Assembly: GCA_009192285.1 (NCBI GenBank)
Contig: WBVU01000005.1
Span: 1,000,768 to 1,064,767 of the forward strand
DNA from: Morchella semilibera
Taxonomy: Eukaryota > Ascomycota > Pezizomycetes > Pezizales > Morchellaceae
DNA length: 64,000 bases
Reading direction: 5' to 3'
Under the pieces are notes generated by a model. That model saw only the letters and a list, made by a program, of their open reading frames with translations. It was not told where the DNA came from and made no database searches. The translations under genes were made by a program, and so were the position numbers. Below are positions 44,607 through 55,484 of the stretch, in pieces. Positions within the stretch are counted from its first letter, which is position 1. Each line of letters begins with the position of its first letter.

Positions 44607-47600
44607 CTTCGGGGGGACCAAGGGGACACATGCGCCAGGCCTTCCTCCTTGTTTTTACTTCGCTTCCATTCCTTCATTCTTTCTTTTCATTGGGGTCCCC
44701 ACCCCATTTTGGGTTATATCTATGATGATGGGAGGAGAAATCCTCGCGTTCTCGGGTAGGAAAAAAAATATGAAAAGGTGAGAAAAATAGACAAGAGTTC
44801 CTCTGGATGAGCGGTTCTCGCTACCCATTCTTCCGACCGTCCTATACCCAAATCTTCCTGCCCTCATCCAGGGGAACAAGAAGAAAAAAGAAAAAGAAAA
44901 AAACACATAAAATTCATAAAATCCACCTCTGATATTTCTGCTAAAGCGTGAGATTGGGCCTGAGTCTTCTCTCACCTTTTCCTGTATCAATATTAATCCC
45001 GGGATTAGCCATTACCTCGCAACCCTTTATACTTATACCCTCCTACCAATCTTCAATGTGGCTAGCGGTGTTCGGGGAGGAATCTAGGTTAATTGCCCAC
45101 CCCACCCGTTCCGGACTTCATTGTTGGCAATTTCCCTGAATCCTTCCGCCAAGCTTGGGTCTTGCAAGGAGACCCAAGGAGTGCCTCCACATATCCAACG
45201 ATCCGCTTGCCAACCAAAAAAGATATTTTCCATATCGCTGACCGTTCCGGACCCTCCTCCTAAGGTCGAGCTTGGCAAGGATAACTGGAGCAGCCAACGA
45301 CTCTTTCAACGGGTGTTTTCACGTAGCTGCATGATAAGCGATTTAAACTATAGAGACTTTCTCCATATCTCCAACTGACCCAAATCCCCATGCGAGGATT
45401 AAGCTAGCTAAGGAGTACTCGCGTGCAGCCAACGATGCGATGAACGGGTGTGGCAAGGTGTGTTCACAAGTGGCCTAGACGCAGCGCCAAAAGCGCTCTA
45501 CGGAGCCAAGTGCGTCCTGGATTATATGGCAGCAGACATGGAGTATTTAACGTAGCTAGCGACCCTATCGACATGGATACAGAGATAAGCTTAATCCCTC
45601 ATAAGGCAATGCCCTCCTACTCGACGTCAGAGGTACTCTTACTTCGAGCAAATAGACATGGACATTGTACGCTCAAGTGGCCGGTATCGAGTGGAGTATA
45701 CCTGGAAGATACATGTCTGTCCAGACGCCGTCTGACTGGTGTATTCCCCACCGGAGGTGCATCATGGGCCATCACTCGGCCCAAGCCTCGGGGTCTGCGA
45801 TGCTTTTTTCCCCCTCTTTTTTGTTTACATCATTAATTGTATCCAGTCCGAAGGCTATGAAAATGGTCTGCGATGCTTGGGAGACCTGCTTGGGCCGTTG
45901 ATATGTCTATAGTATGCTTAAGCTGTCCTTTGAGCTTTGGGGGGCTAGTATCGTGTATTTTCATGAATTAAGTTACTTTGTAACGTATGTGCCACCATAG
46001 CTAATTTCACGAGTACTCGGAAGCCACCTTACAACGCTGATAGCGAGTGTATGATACTAGTGAAATGCATACATCTAACCTGGGCTTTGATACCACTGGG
46101 TAATACAAGCAGCGACGCATCCTTATTGATAGGTCCTTGGTGGGAGTCCAGTAATTCGAACGCTTCAACTCATAAACATACTATAAGTTAACCAACATCT
46201 CCCTACTTCTGCCTAACCCACCCCTCGTAAGCCCTAGACATATATACACTCCTACTTACGAAATCGACCCCCCAGATAGCCTTATCCCACACGTTTAGCT
46301 TCTGGGGGGGTGCATGACAATTCCAAATTATCGAGTTGGTGGTGGGTCATTAGATGCAAGCTAAGCCAGGGCGGGGCAACAAAACATCCGTCACTGTCTT
46401 GGCGGGGTTACATTTGTCTTTGCCTCACACACTTAGTCCAACGGACGTGGTGTGTGTGTGGGTGGTGGAGTGGGGTGGGATGGGTATCTTCAGTTGGGGT
46501 TAAGGGTGTACAGGAAGTGATTCATTGCTCTGCCTTTATTACTGCGCGAATTAAATAGGGAACGGAAAGGATGGAGCAGGGGCCGGAGATGCGTCATGGG
46601 GTATCACTCGCGAGCGATAAGTGCCAAGACCAGGCCGGCGTAAGGACCCTCGCCGCCAATTGAAGCCGCTCAGATAGACGGGAAGATGGGGCGGTCAATG
46701 GACTGGTAACAATAGCTGATTTCTCGGATTCATGGACAGATGGATTTGTATACAGTTTGCCCGTAGGTCACCGTCTCCTCCGGGAGTGTTAACTTGCTCA
46801 CAAAAGGAAATTATAATACGTTTACATGTACACACAGCTAGTCATAGACCGCTGTGAGAGCTGACTCGAAATATCCTTTGGCTTTCCAAGGTTCGGTTAT
46901 CCATATCCACCTTCAGGTAGAACAGGGTCTTACCACCTATCCCCGTTCAACGAGTAATGTAATGTTAGGATCTTGGGTGTCGCCTAAGAATTGAGTTCCG
47001 GGGTTTTCTGCACTCCTTCATGATCATGCTATGTAACTTCCAAAAAGCATCATCCTCGGGCGGTTCTATCGCAGCTACACCGGGGCTACCCCGTAACCTA
47101 TTGGCGGGAGGATGAACCTTGAGTCGACCAACGGACGTTATCACGGCAGGAGATACAATTAATCCCCCCCATGCAACCCTAGAGCCCCGCCCCTCTATCC
47201 TCAAACACCTCCTCATATTGTCATTTCCTGTCTTCTACTTCCCCCAACCTTTCCCTACGTACTATTTGCAACCCCGCCATCGACATCCCGCCCAGTTTGC
47301 TGATCATTGATTCCTTTCCCAATCCAGGCTGGCTGGGGGTGTAAGAATGTAAGTCCGAACCATCCATTACAGTTCAAGACAGCAAGTCGCAACGCAACAC
47401 CCGCCAGCTGGGGGCTGTCTCGGGAGGGTACATGCAGCTTACATACATACGCACCTATCCATCCCGATCACGGCTAGCAACATTACATCGGCCACATAGG
47501 TGGGTGGGCAGGGCAGAGCAATATAGCGGAGTCCTCTCCCACACCAGTACACCCCCCCCCCCCCCGGAGGATGGAGGCCGATCGGGAGTGCATCATGGGT

Positions 47601-48700
47601 ATCACTCGGTTATCTTGAGGACGAGTTTAGTTCTCCGCTGCTGCTGTGCTGTAGAGATCGTTGCTTGCTCTTGTAGAGCTGCGGCCGGCCACTGGTTACC
47701 AACCCCCCCCCCCTTCCCCCCAGACCAGTATCACCAAACTGGTGAGTGGAAACTTCATCACCAACACTGCCACCCATTCACCTCCTTACCGCCATAGTAT
47801 TGCACGGTGCCACAAGTAGTTGAACATGAGGGTAGTAACCATACAAACCACCTAACAACATCAAAATTTCAAAATCGCACTCTCGAGCTGACATTTTAGT
47901 CGTAGGTACTATCACAGCTGGAGAATCTATATCTAAGGTTCTTTTGCTCCATCTCCTTGTGCTTGTGGAGAAATACGTCTTTGAAGTTGCATTCCCATAC
48001 AAATTTTGGTTGCAAGGTGAATGTTCGCTTACTTGTGGAAACCCACCATACCTCAACACCAACCCCTTCCACCCCCGCCCCCACCAGACCACCGCCACCC
48101 ATGCACGTGCGACCAAACAAACCCCCACACCGACCTCCACTCCAGCTTTTACATGTCTTTCTGCTCCTATCTATATGCGCATTGAGACCTATGCTGTCAC
48201 ATCAGCTGGAATTTGAGCGTGGGTGGGGCGTCGGGATCATAGGGTATCACTCGTGTGCCAGATCTTATTATTCGTTGCCAAGACACACCACACGAATAGC
48301 CAGAAGGTGGGCCTTCGGTGCTGGGGTGGGGTTCTGTGGCGAGGCTGCTTTAGGGAATTACTGAGTAGATAAAAAAAAGTGCTGGTGGTTCCTCGAACCG
48401 AGTGATACCCCGTGATGCACACTGCGTGTAATAAGATACATAATGCATGCAGCCACCCACTACCACAGCAGTCAACTCATTCCCGGTACTACGGTCTTAG
48501 ACACTGTTCATGACGTTGATATTATATTCCCGGAACTATATATGGCCGCCGTTCCGGATATGGGCTGTATGTGCCGGCTACCTGCTTACAGCTTACATTA
48601 AACACATATCTGTAGATATGGGTATGAGACATCTTGTCATTTCAAGTTACATCTCGTTGCCCTGCCGTACCGGTGGTTTGATATATACCTGCCTGCTCTT
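44607..48700. other. Intergenic stretch carrying the dispersed motif
   Basis: No gene is supported. The dispersed motif (CATCATGGGGTATCACTCG) occurs at 45753-45779, 46585-46611, 47584-47609, 48227-48253 and, inverted, at 48398-48420. C-runs lie at 47552-47565 (14) and 47703-47713 (11). Open frames near 47778-48140 on both strands are Pro- or Gly-rich and look like chance. Confidence 0.4.
48227..48420. repeat. Facing pair of the dispersed motif
   Basis: A plus-strand copy (GATCATAGGGTATCACTCG) and a minus-strand copy (CGAGTGATACCCCGTGATGC) face each other 144 bp apart, making a ~194-bp unit with inverted ends. This is the only facing pair seen. It may be a MITE whose ends are the motif, with the single copies being remnants. 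Confidence 0.35.
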
Positions 48701-48708
48701 CGATATAG

Positions 48709-48717
48709 TATATATAA
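48709..48717 (+). promoter_or_regulatory. TATA box of the secreted repeat protein gene
   Basis: TATATATAA lies 135 nt before the ATG. It is followed by a C/T-rich leader with a (CTCA)n run at about 48749-48777, as often seen before strongly expressed fungal genes. Confidence 0.5.
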
Positions 48718-48851
48718 CACCCCGCATCTGCACTCTTCTTCACTCACCAACCACCCACTCACTCACTCACTCACTCACCGTTCCCGACCCCGTCCACTAA
48801 CACACCACCGGCCAACCCCCACACAGCACCGCACGCCCCACAACGCACAAC

Positions 48852-49382
48852 ATGCAGCTTCCGCACTTACACTTTCCCCTCCTCCCGCTGCTCCTCCTCC
48901 TCCTCCCCCTCGCCGCCAGTCTCCCCCAGCTCCCCGTCGTCGTCGTCAGCGGCGTCCTTGAAATCGGCGGCCCCGGCACCACCACGACTATCGTTGGCAC
49001 TACCACCCATGTGCCTCCACTACCGACTGTCACCGTCACTGGCACCCCTGTGCTTCCTCTACCGACTGTCACTGTCACTGGTACCCCTATGCCTCCTCTA
49101 CCGACTGTCACTGTCACCGACACCCCTATGCCCCCTGCATTGACTGTAACCCTCACCGTCACTGCCGCCGCCCCAACCATCAACCCCCCAGCGCCCCCTG
49201 TCACTTTCACCACCACCACTGTCACCGCGGCCACTATGGTCCCGCGGCTGCCAACGGTCACTATCACTGTCACCCGTGTCATCCGCACCTCCGGCGCCAT
49301 AGTCACCCCAACGAGCACTGTCACTGTCACCGCCGGCATCCCGACGGTCACGGTTACTGCCACCCTCTTCAAGCGGGACTAG
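48852..49382 (+). CDS. Small secreted Thr/Pro-repeat protein
   Basis: A 176-residue frame. It opens with a clear signal peptide (HFPLLPLLLLLLPLAASLP), so the product should be secreted or wall-bound. Three tandem 13-residue repeats of the form LPTVTVTGTPVLP follow, encoded by exact 39-bp units at 49020-49058, 49059-49097 and 49098-49136; decayed versions continue to the end (TPTSTVTVT, IPTVTVTAT). The composition is Thr/Val/Pro with almost no charge and no Cys in the mature part, suited to dense O-glycosylation. It ends FKRD, without a GPI signal. A TATA box and CT-rich leader precede it. No enzyme domain is present. A cell-surface coat or adhesin-like role is inferred. Confidence 0.65.
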   Translation: MQLPHLHFPLLPLLLLLLPLAASLPQLPVVVVSGVLEIGGPGTTTTIVGTTTHVPPLPTVTVTGTPVLPLPTVTVTGTPMPPLPTVTVTDTPMPPALTVTLTVTAAAPTINPPAPPVTFTTTTVTAATMVPRLPTVTITVTRVIRTSGAIVTPTSTVTVTAGIPTVTVTATLFKRD

Positions 49383-49799
49383 GAGTGAAGGGTCGAGGCT
49401 CTAGAGTGGGTGGAGGGGGGGACCCCCGGGTCAAAGTACGAGGGTGTTTGTTTCTTCTATTTTGTAGTTCTCCCATAACTGTGACTATAATGACAGAGAG
49501 CTACAATATCTTCATTACGGCCATACCTAACAATCTTTGAGAATGGTCGTGGTATTTAGAGTTCCTAAACAGACAATATAGTAGGGACGTGCCAGGACTT
49601 TTTGAAAAGGGCTGTGCATATGAATGTAGATATGGTCGCCCACACAATGCAGATACTATACCAAGTAAAGTAGCAAAGCCCACGCACCCGCTCTCGGCCA
49701 CAGGCCATGCCACCCCCCCCCCCCCATACTAGTCCTCCAGGAGCATCCGCGCCGCGGCGGCGGATGGGTAAGTCTCCGCAGTTTCTGTAGTTGATACTC
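49383..49799. other. 3' flank of the secreted protein gene
   Basis: Nothing recognised except a run of 13 C at 49713-49725. Confidence 0.3.
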
Positions 49800-49819
49800 T
49801 ACCACCCCATGTAATGAAT

Positions 49820-50185
49820 CAGCATATGCATCTAAAATGTATCATTTCATAATGCATCGGAAATGCATCGAAATCCCAGCTAATGTATGAGTCTAATTAG
49901 GACATGGAAAGTCTCCAGGAAAAAAAGAGAATTGAACCTGAATCATTATACTAGATTACTGAAGAGCTAATCTATTACGCCATGCTATAAATTGATATGA
50001 TTTCAACCTTTTCAGGCATGCTATTGACTATTCACAGCTAAAGCATCAGTAAATGTGTTGGTGTCATCAGTAAATTCGTTGCTGTGATGCATTAATATCC
50101 CTCGCTGCATTTAATGCATCCTTCGATGCATTCACAGATCCTTTTTATATTAGTAAATGTATTAAATGATGCATTAATTGTGGTG
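49820..50185. repeat. ATGCAT-rich tract around a tRNA-like sequence
   Basis: The word ATGCAT (often GATGCATT or AATGCATC) occurs about ten times in ~365 bp, on both sides of the tRNA-like block at 49922-49998. Such density of one palindromic 6-mer is far above chance. It may be a tRNA-derived SINE body or a protein-binding array. Confidence 0.5.
49922..49998 (-). pseudogene. tRNA-like sequence or SINE head
   Basis: On the minus strand it shows an A-box-like TGGCGTAATAGATTAGC, an anticodon-like hairpin (AGATTA / TAATCT around CTCTTC) and a B-box-like GGTTCAATTCT, in tRNA order and spacing. The 3' acceptor half does not pair with the 5' side, and a T-run follows the B box. It is therefore a tRNA pseudogene or the head of a tRNA-derived SINE, not a working tRNA. 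Confidence 0.4.
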
Positions 50186-51040
50186 GTAGAGATAGCGTTG
50201 ATGTTATCATATACTCTGGCGGTGTTCTGAAGTGGCCGCCGGGGGTGCCTTTGAATCTTTAAGGGTGGCCATCGCAGTCCGCACCCAGAGCTATCCGCAC
50301 CACCGGTTTAGTGGTTGTGGAGTGAGATGGAGGTAGATGGATGGATGTGCATGTTGCCATTGTATGCTGTATGTGCTTTGCGGGATTGCAAGTAGAACCT
50401 CCGTGTATGTTGGATTAAATATTTCGAAGACGCAGATCAGATCATCCTGGTTCAGTTGGCGTTGATTTCATATAAACTTCAGTTGAACAGCATAAGAGAT
50501 GAATATATTGTCTCCGGAAGGAGAAGTTTTCCTTTCCGTGGAGAGGGCCCCTGAGTTACGTTGTCCCGCTAGTAACAGACCCCTTAGTTTGTGAAGGGAT
50601 GGAATTTGTGAAAGGGACACGATTCACGAAAGTTAATGATTAGGATTTAGAACATGTATCTAGAAATAGATCAAGAGAGGCGCATTACTATTACCTATAT
50701 GTAGTGTAGCAGTAAACATCTTTATATGTGCAATGGTATTGGGGAGAACCAATTGAGACCTGCCTGTATAAGCTCTTTATATTGTACCCGGGGGTGCCGG
50801 AACGATCAAATAGCCCATATATACTCCTCAACAAACAAACTAAGTAGCTAACACAGTCCAGAGCGAATGTATCGTAGGTTAGAAGCTGGGGATCCCATGA
50901 TGTAGCTATGGCAACAGCTAATATGAATAGCCCAGTACCTCTCCTTTTATCATCATGATCTCCTGTCACAAATCCTTCTTTTGAGGGCTAAATCAATGAC
51001 AGACCGAGGTACTCTAGAGACTCATGGATAGTGCATATGA

Positions 51041-51418
51041 CTACTAGCAATAGCCAGCTCGCGACTGCAAGTTGATCCAGTAATAGGGAACAGCTACAGT
51101 ATAGGGAACAGCGGTAAAGTATAGGAACAGCGCGGGATTAACCTGTTCGGTTACGTATCATTAGCGAGAAAGTGGCGCTAACCACCTCTGTGCTTAAATA
51201 TTCAACTCTTGGCATTAATCCCTGCCCAACCAATCAAATCACCTCACTAATATACTTTCTACCATTAGCGCGCCTATATAGGAAGTGGCGCTAGCCACCT
51301 CTGTGTCTAAATATTAAGCTCTTGGCGGTGATTAGTCAACTACCCTCATTAATCCCGCCACATCGAGATGCGCACTTTCATATTTTCTGGGACATAGGGT
51401 ACTGTAGTACTATATAGA
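51041..51418 (+). repeat. Dispersed repeat, copy 2
   Basis: The sister of 44138-44606, shorter by about 90 bp through small gaps, with the same ends and the same internal ~40-nt duplication (TGGCGCTAACCACCTCTGTG and TGGCGCTAGCCACCTCTGTG). Confidence 0.7.
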
Positions 51419-54400
51419 TGTTCTTCAAACATCGCGCTGTGCTGGGGATTGAAATCCTGAGTACACTCCCGCGTTGCTAGGTCAAGCACCCCCGGGTACA
51501 TAAGTGAGAGAAAGAGATAAACAGCCACGGTCGACCGAACACACGTATTTGTCTGTTAGAAGAGCTTCAATTTGCGACCCTGCTCTTAGCTTCCTGTCCG
51601 TGATATGGTCTCGGATGGTTGGGTAAGAGAACAGAGTAGATTATGCCAAGCTTGCATATCCCATATGTCACGAACCTCTCTACCGATAACGTTACATCAT
51701 AACTTTCTCGTCGCAAGAGAGCTAGAGTCTCACTTGCATTTTGAATATTTGGCTCTTTTTTTTTTTTTAAATTAGCCTCTCTACATATACAGTCGCTAGT
51801 TGACATACCGGATCTCTTGCTCTCCCGCACGAAGTACTCTGGGATTCTAACCTCCTTACTGCCGAACAAAGTAAATCTTGGCCATCAGGCGTAGCGAGGT
51901 GCGTATTAAGGTATTTTCTGCCAACAGCTCTCAGGACTAATAATTAACGGCTGATTTATTTTTTCCTTTCTGTTGACTAATTACATGCGTCCTCCGGCTA
52001 CGCCCGCACCCCCGTCCTCGGGGGACAACCAGGACCAAAACAACCTCATAGTCGTATGCAACGAACGCGGCGGTACGTGCTCCTTGTGCGGTGTTGTGAA
52101 CAAGTGGGAGGAACAAAAATCGGCTTAACCAGCACCAAACCCAAAACCGGAGACCGCAACCTCGCTCGCTGTAATGCCTTTTAAGCCAGCGCCCGTTGCA
52201 GAAAAAGAAGATTGGCGGAAATAAAGGATAATTCTCTACTAGCTAGACTAGGTTCAGTTAATGGCCATGCTCGCATGGTTGTACTGTTGGGACCATCATT
52301 GTGGCTGCATAGAAGATATCATGCCGACTACATACCCCCGCCTACAACGGCTGCTCGGGATAGGCGCAGATATACATCAGGCGTATTCAGGACTGTTGAG
52401 CGTAGTTTCTAGGATGGCTCGTGTCCATAGAAAGGGGGCCGTCCCCACATTGCTGGTACTTCTTCTCTGGTAACCCTGGTTAGCAAATACACAGTTAAGT
52501 TCCTGATCAATGGAGATTCCTACCTTTTTCTCAATACCGCCTTGAGGGGGCAGATGTGTACGGTGATCGGAGTGTGTGCGGGGCGTTGTGCTCGCCGCGG
52601 CGGAGGAGGTGGTTAAGTGGTTTTTGGCGTTTTACGACGTATGTGGGGGCCGTAGAGATAGTGTGATGTAGATGGTATAGACGCTAGGTCGGGAGTGAGC
52701 ATCTCAGGAGCCTTGGCGACCTGCAGCTTTTGGCGTTGGTGCGGGTGGTGCGTGCCGGCGGGTGTGTGTAGGTCTGTTTCGGTTAGTCCACCCATACACC
52801 CCGGAACTAATACTAAAAGGCGCAGACCCCAAAAATCAAGCCACAGGCTCTATGAAAACCCATCCACCACTGCCGAGAAGCAAATCCCAACATCTAGACG
52901 TGTATGCCGCCCAATGCCAAGGTTCTACCACAGGTAGTATCCATCTCTACGCGGAGAGCCGCGGCAAGCACCTTTTCTTCGCAAGGAAGATAACTATCGG
53001 GTCCTCTTCTATAGTCCAAACAACTTGATTAGCTAGGTCACTTGCCGTTGGAGGCGCGGCGCAAAAAATACCTAAAGCAGGGGGTTCATTCTTAGTAGTA
53101 CACCCCCCCTCGACGCCTCGCTCCGAAAGGGAGTTGCGTAGCTCGGCATGGGGGACCTCCCCTTCTCCTCTTTCTTCCTCACTGCCGTGGGCCGCACCTA
53201 CGCGGGAGTGAGGCCCATGCCTCCCCTAATCCCTTCCTCCTTGCACGCCTATACTGCACACATATCCACCACATCCCTGCGCCCTCTGCCCACCGAGCTC
53301 ACACATGGGCGGCGAGTAGCGCGATGAGCGCCACCAGGAATCAATCGTGGGGCGAGGCGGCTAGTGGGAGGGACCTCCTAGTTCGACGGATGAGGGTAGA
53401 AGCTGTCGCGTGTCAGTATGTGTTAGTTACACTCCCATGACTGTTCATTCTCCAGTCGTGAACAATAAATGATGTCGCAGCTATGGCATGGAGTTATCAG
53501 GGACACAAACATTGTAGGATCGCGGTATCGATGGTGTGGGAGTGGGCAACAGTAACGAACTTCACGATGATCCTTGGCGCCAAGGAATCTACCCCGCACA
53601 AGGGCAGAGCCTCCCTTCTCTTCTCCTTGCTATCACCCTCCAGTCCCCCCCACAAACACCACACGGACGACACCACCACAGACAGAATCCCTTAAGTCTC
53701 AATTTCCACAACACTACATGTATTCAAGCTCACACCCTTTCACCCGCATCACCACTCCCCGAGATGGTAGTTCACTCCCTGCCAAGCCTTGAGCCGCACA
53801 GCAATGTCTTATCGGACTGCCAGGGCAAAGGAACACGGGAAGGATGCTGGTAAGCCGGCTTTAGTATAACGGGTCATGGGCAAGCATAGGCGTGCTTGGA
53901 AAATTAGACATTTCCTTTTTTTCTATTTCTGTTACCATGTCGCTGGCTATAATAAGCCTTTTTCAACCGTAGACTATCTATCAATTTTATCATTATCTAT
54001 AGTACTTTATTAGGTCATTGCTATCCTTATGATCCCCGAACGGAGGGAGAGGCTCTCTCGTACTTAGGATATGCTGATTAAATGCTAGCCCAACACTCCC
54101 CAACCATGGCGTCTAAAGTCAATTGAAGGCCGGAGTCCGCCGGAGATCAAGCTAAGAACTCAATTCTGTAGGCCTTGGCAGAGCACCCCTAGCACTAGGT
54201 GCCTCTGTTATAGAACAGTACTGTTCAGGTATCTCTCACCCCAGCGCCCTGTTGGCAATTCATCCTTTCCGACATTGCTATAGCAACCTTTCTTCTCTCA
54301 TGGATCCATGGTAATTTATTTGCTGCCCCCTCCCCCTCTCCCCAACCCCGGAAATTGTCCGTTTCCCGCTAACCCTTGGGCTATCCGCGGGTTCTGAGAC

Positions 54401-55484
54401 TTTGGGGCGGTGGCGGGTGAGGTAGATGGGGGTGGATGTGGGTCTAGAATGTATGCCACGTTCTGGCGGAATTTCGTGCAGTGGAAGACGCGAGTATTCC
54501 TAAGCACAAGGAATCTAGGTGACTTGTGGAAATCGTGTCATAGGGAATTAAGGGAGGGGAAATAACGTAGAAGAGGGACCTCCGAGTGGGGAGAATCAAT
54601 GTCAGACGTTGTAGGAATTGCGGAAGGGTGCTTGTAAACGACTAGCTAGAGACTCCTTACTTGATATACTGCCGTGGGTTGGGTTAATGATCGTTCCATT
54701 TCCCCTTCCCCCCCCCTCCTTTTTCTTCATCTATCTCTGCTGGATTTAGACAAGGGGAAGTGGAGGTGGAGGGCGTAACAGGTGTCTTAGCAGCTTCGGG
54801 GGCCCGCGGCCCTGCCAGGCTGCAGGGCACCACACCTACCTACGCCAACGGAATATTCGTCCACACAAAGGGATATGCAGTATGGGTGTGGCGGGGTAGG
54901 GAGAGGATGGGTTGGTTGGGAGGGAAAAAGGGAAGATGCTTGTCTGCCGAATAATGAGATGAGGCTCGAGACAGCGAGCGCGCCAGACCGGCCAGTGTTA
55001 GGGGGGCAGAGGGTGTTTCTTTTCTTTCTGTTTATTTATTTTTTCTTGGCGAGGAAGATCACGGATACTTATGTATGAAGTATAATTAAACAAATAAACA
55101 AATAAATGTCCGTGCGCCTGCCCTGACTGTATCGAGTGATAACCCATGCACCGCCCACACCCCCGGTCCTTCGCACGCGCTCCCTTGGGAGTGTCCACCT
55201 ACCCCCTTCTCGCACGACACCGGGCACCTCGTAAGTGCCACTTCTATCGCGGCTTCTTTCTGCATCTAGTACATTTACAGACGCACCGATTGAACACAGC
55301 TTAGTGGCGGGTGGTAGACGTAAGGAGAGGTCTATATCATTAGTTTAGATGCGGAGAATTAAAGAAAGCTATACAGAGCATTTCAAATATACGAGATTAC
55401 AAGGCCCCAAGCCGGCCCAATCAATACATGCGCACAACACCACAAACAAGACATAGTTAGCAGGCAGAGAGACAGGAGGCAGGG
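51419..55484. other. Intergenic stretch
   Basis: No gene is supported. A run of about 14 T lies near 51757-51770. The open frames at 52212-53028 and 53483-53853 are short, overlap in several frames and have no domain. One inverted copy of the dispersed motif lies at 55132-55152. Two A/T-rich runs flank it (about 55030 and 55090-55107). The part just before 55485 should hold the 3' UTR of the next gene. Confidence 0.35.

Noticed and set aside
48797-49372. 191-residue minus-strand frame opposite the secreted protein
   Set aside because: Val/Thr/Gly repeats mirror the plus-strand repeats. Only the plus strand has a signal peptide, TATA box and leader.
51436-51492. tRNA-like word with a GGGGATTGAAATCC box
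   Set aside because: A short acceptor-like pairing is possible, but a whole arm is missing and the T loop does not fit. Too weak to report as a tRNA.
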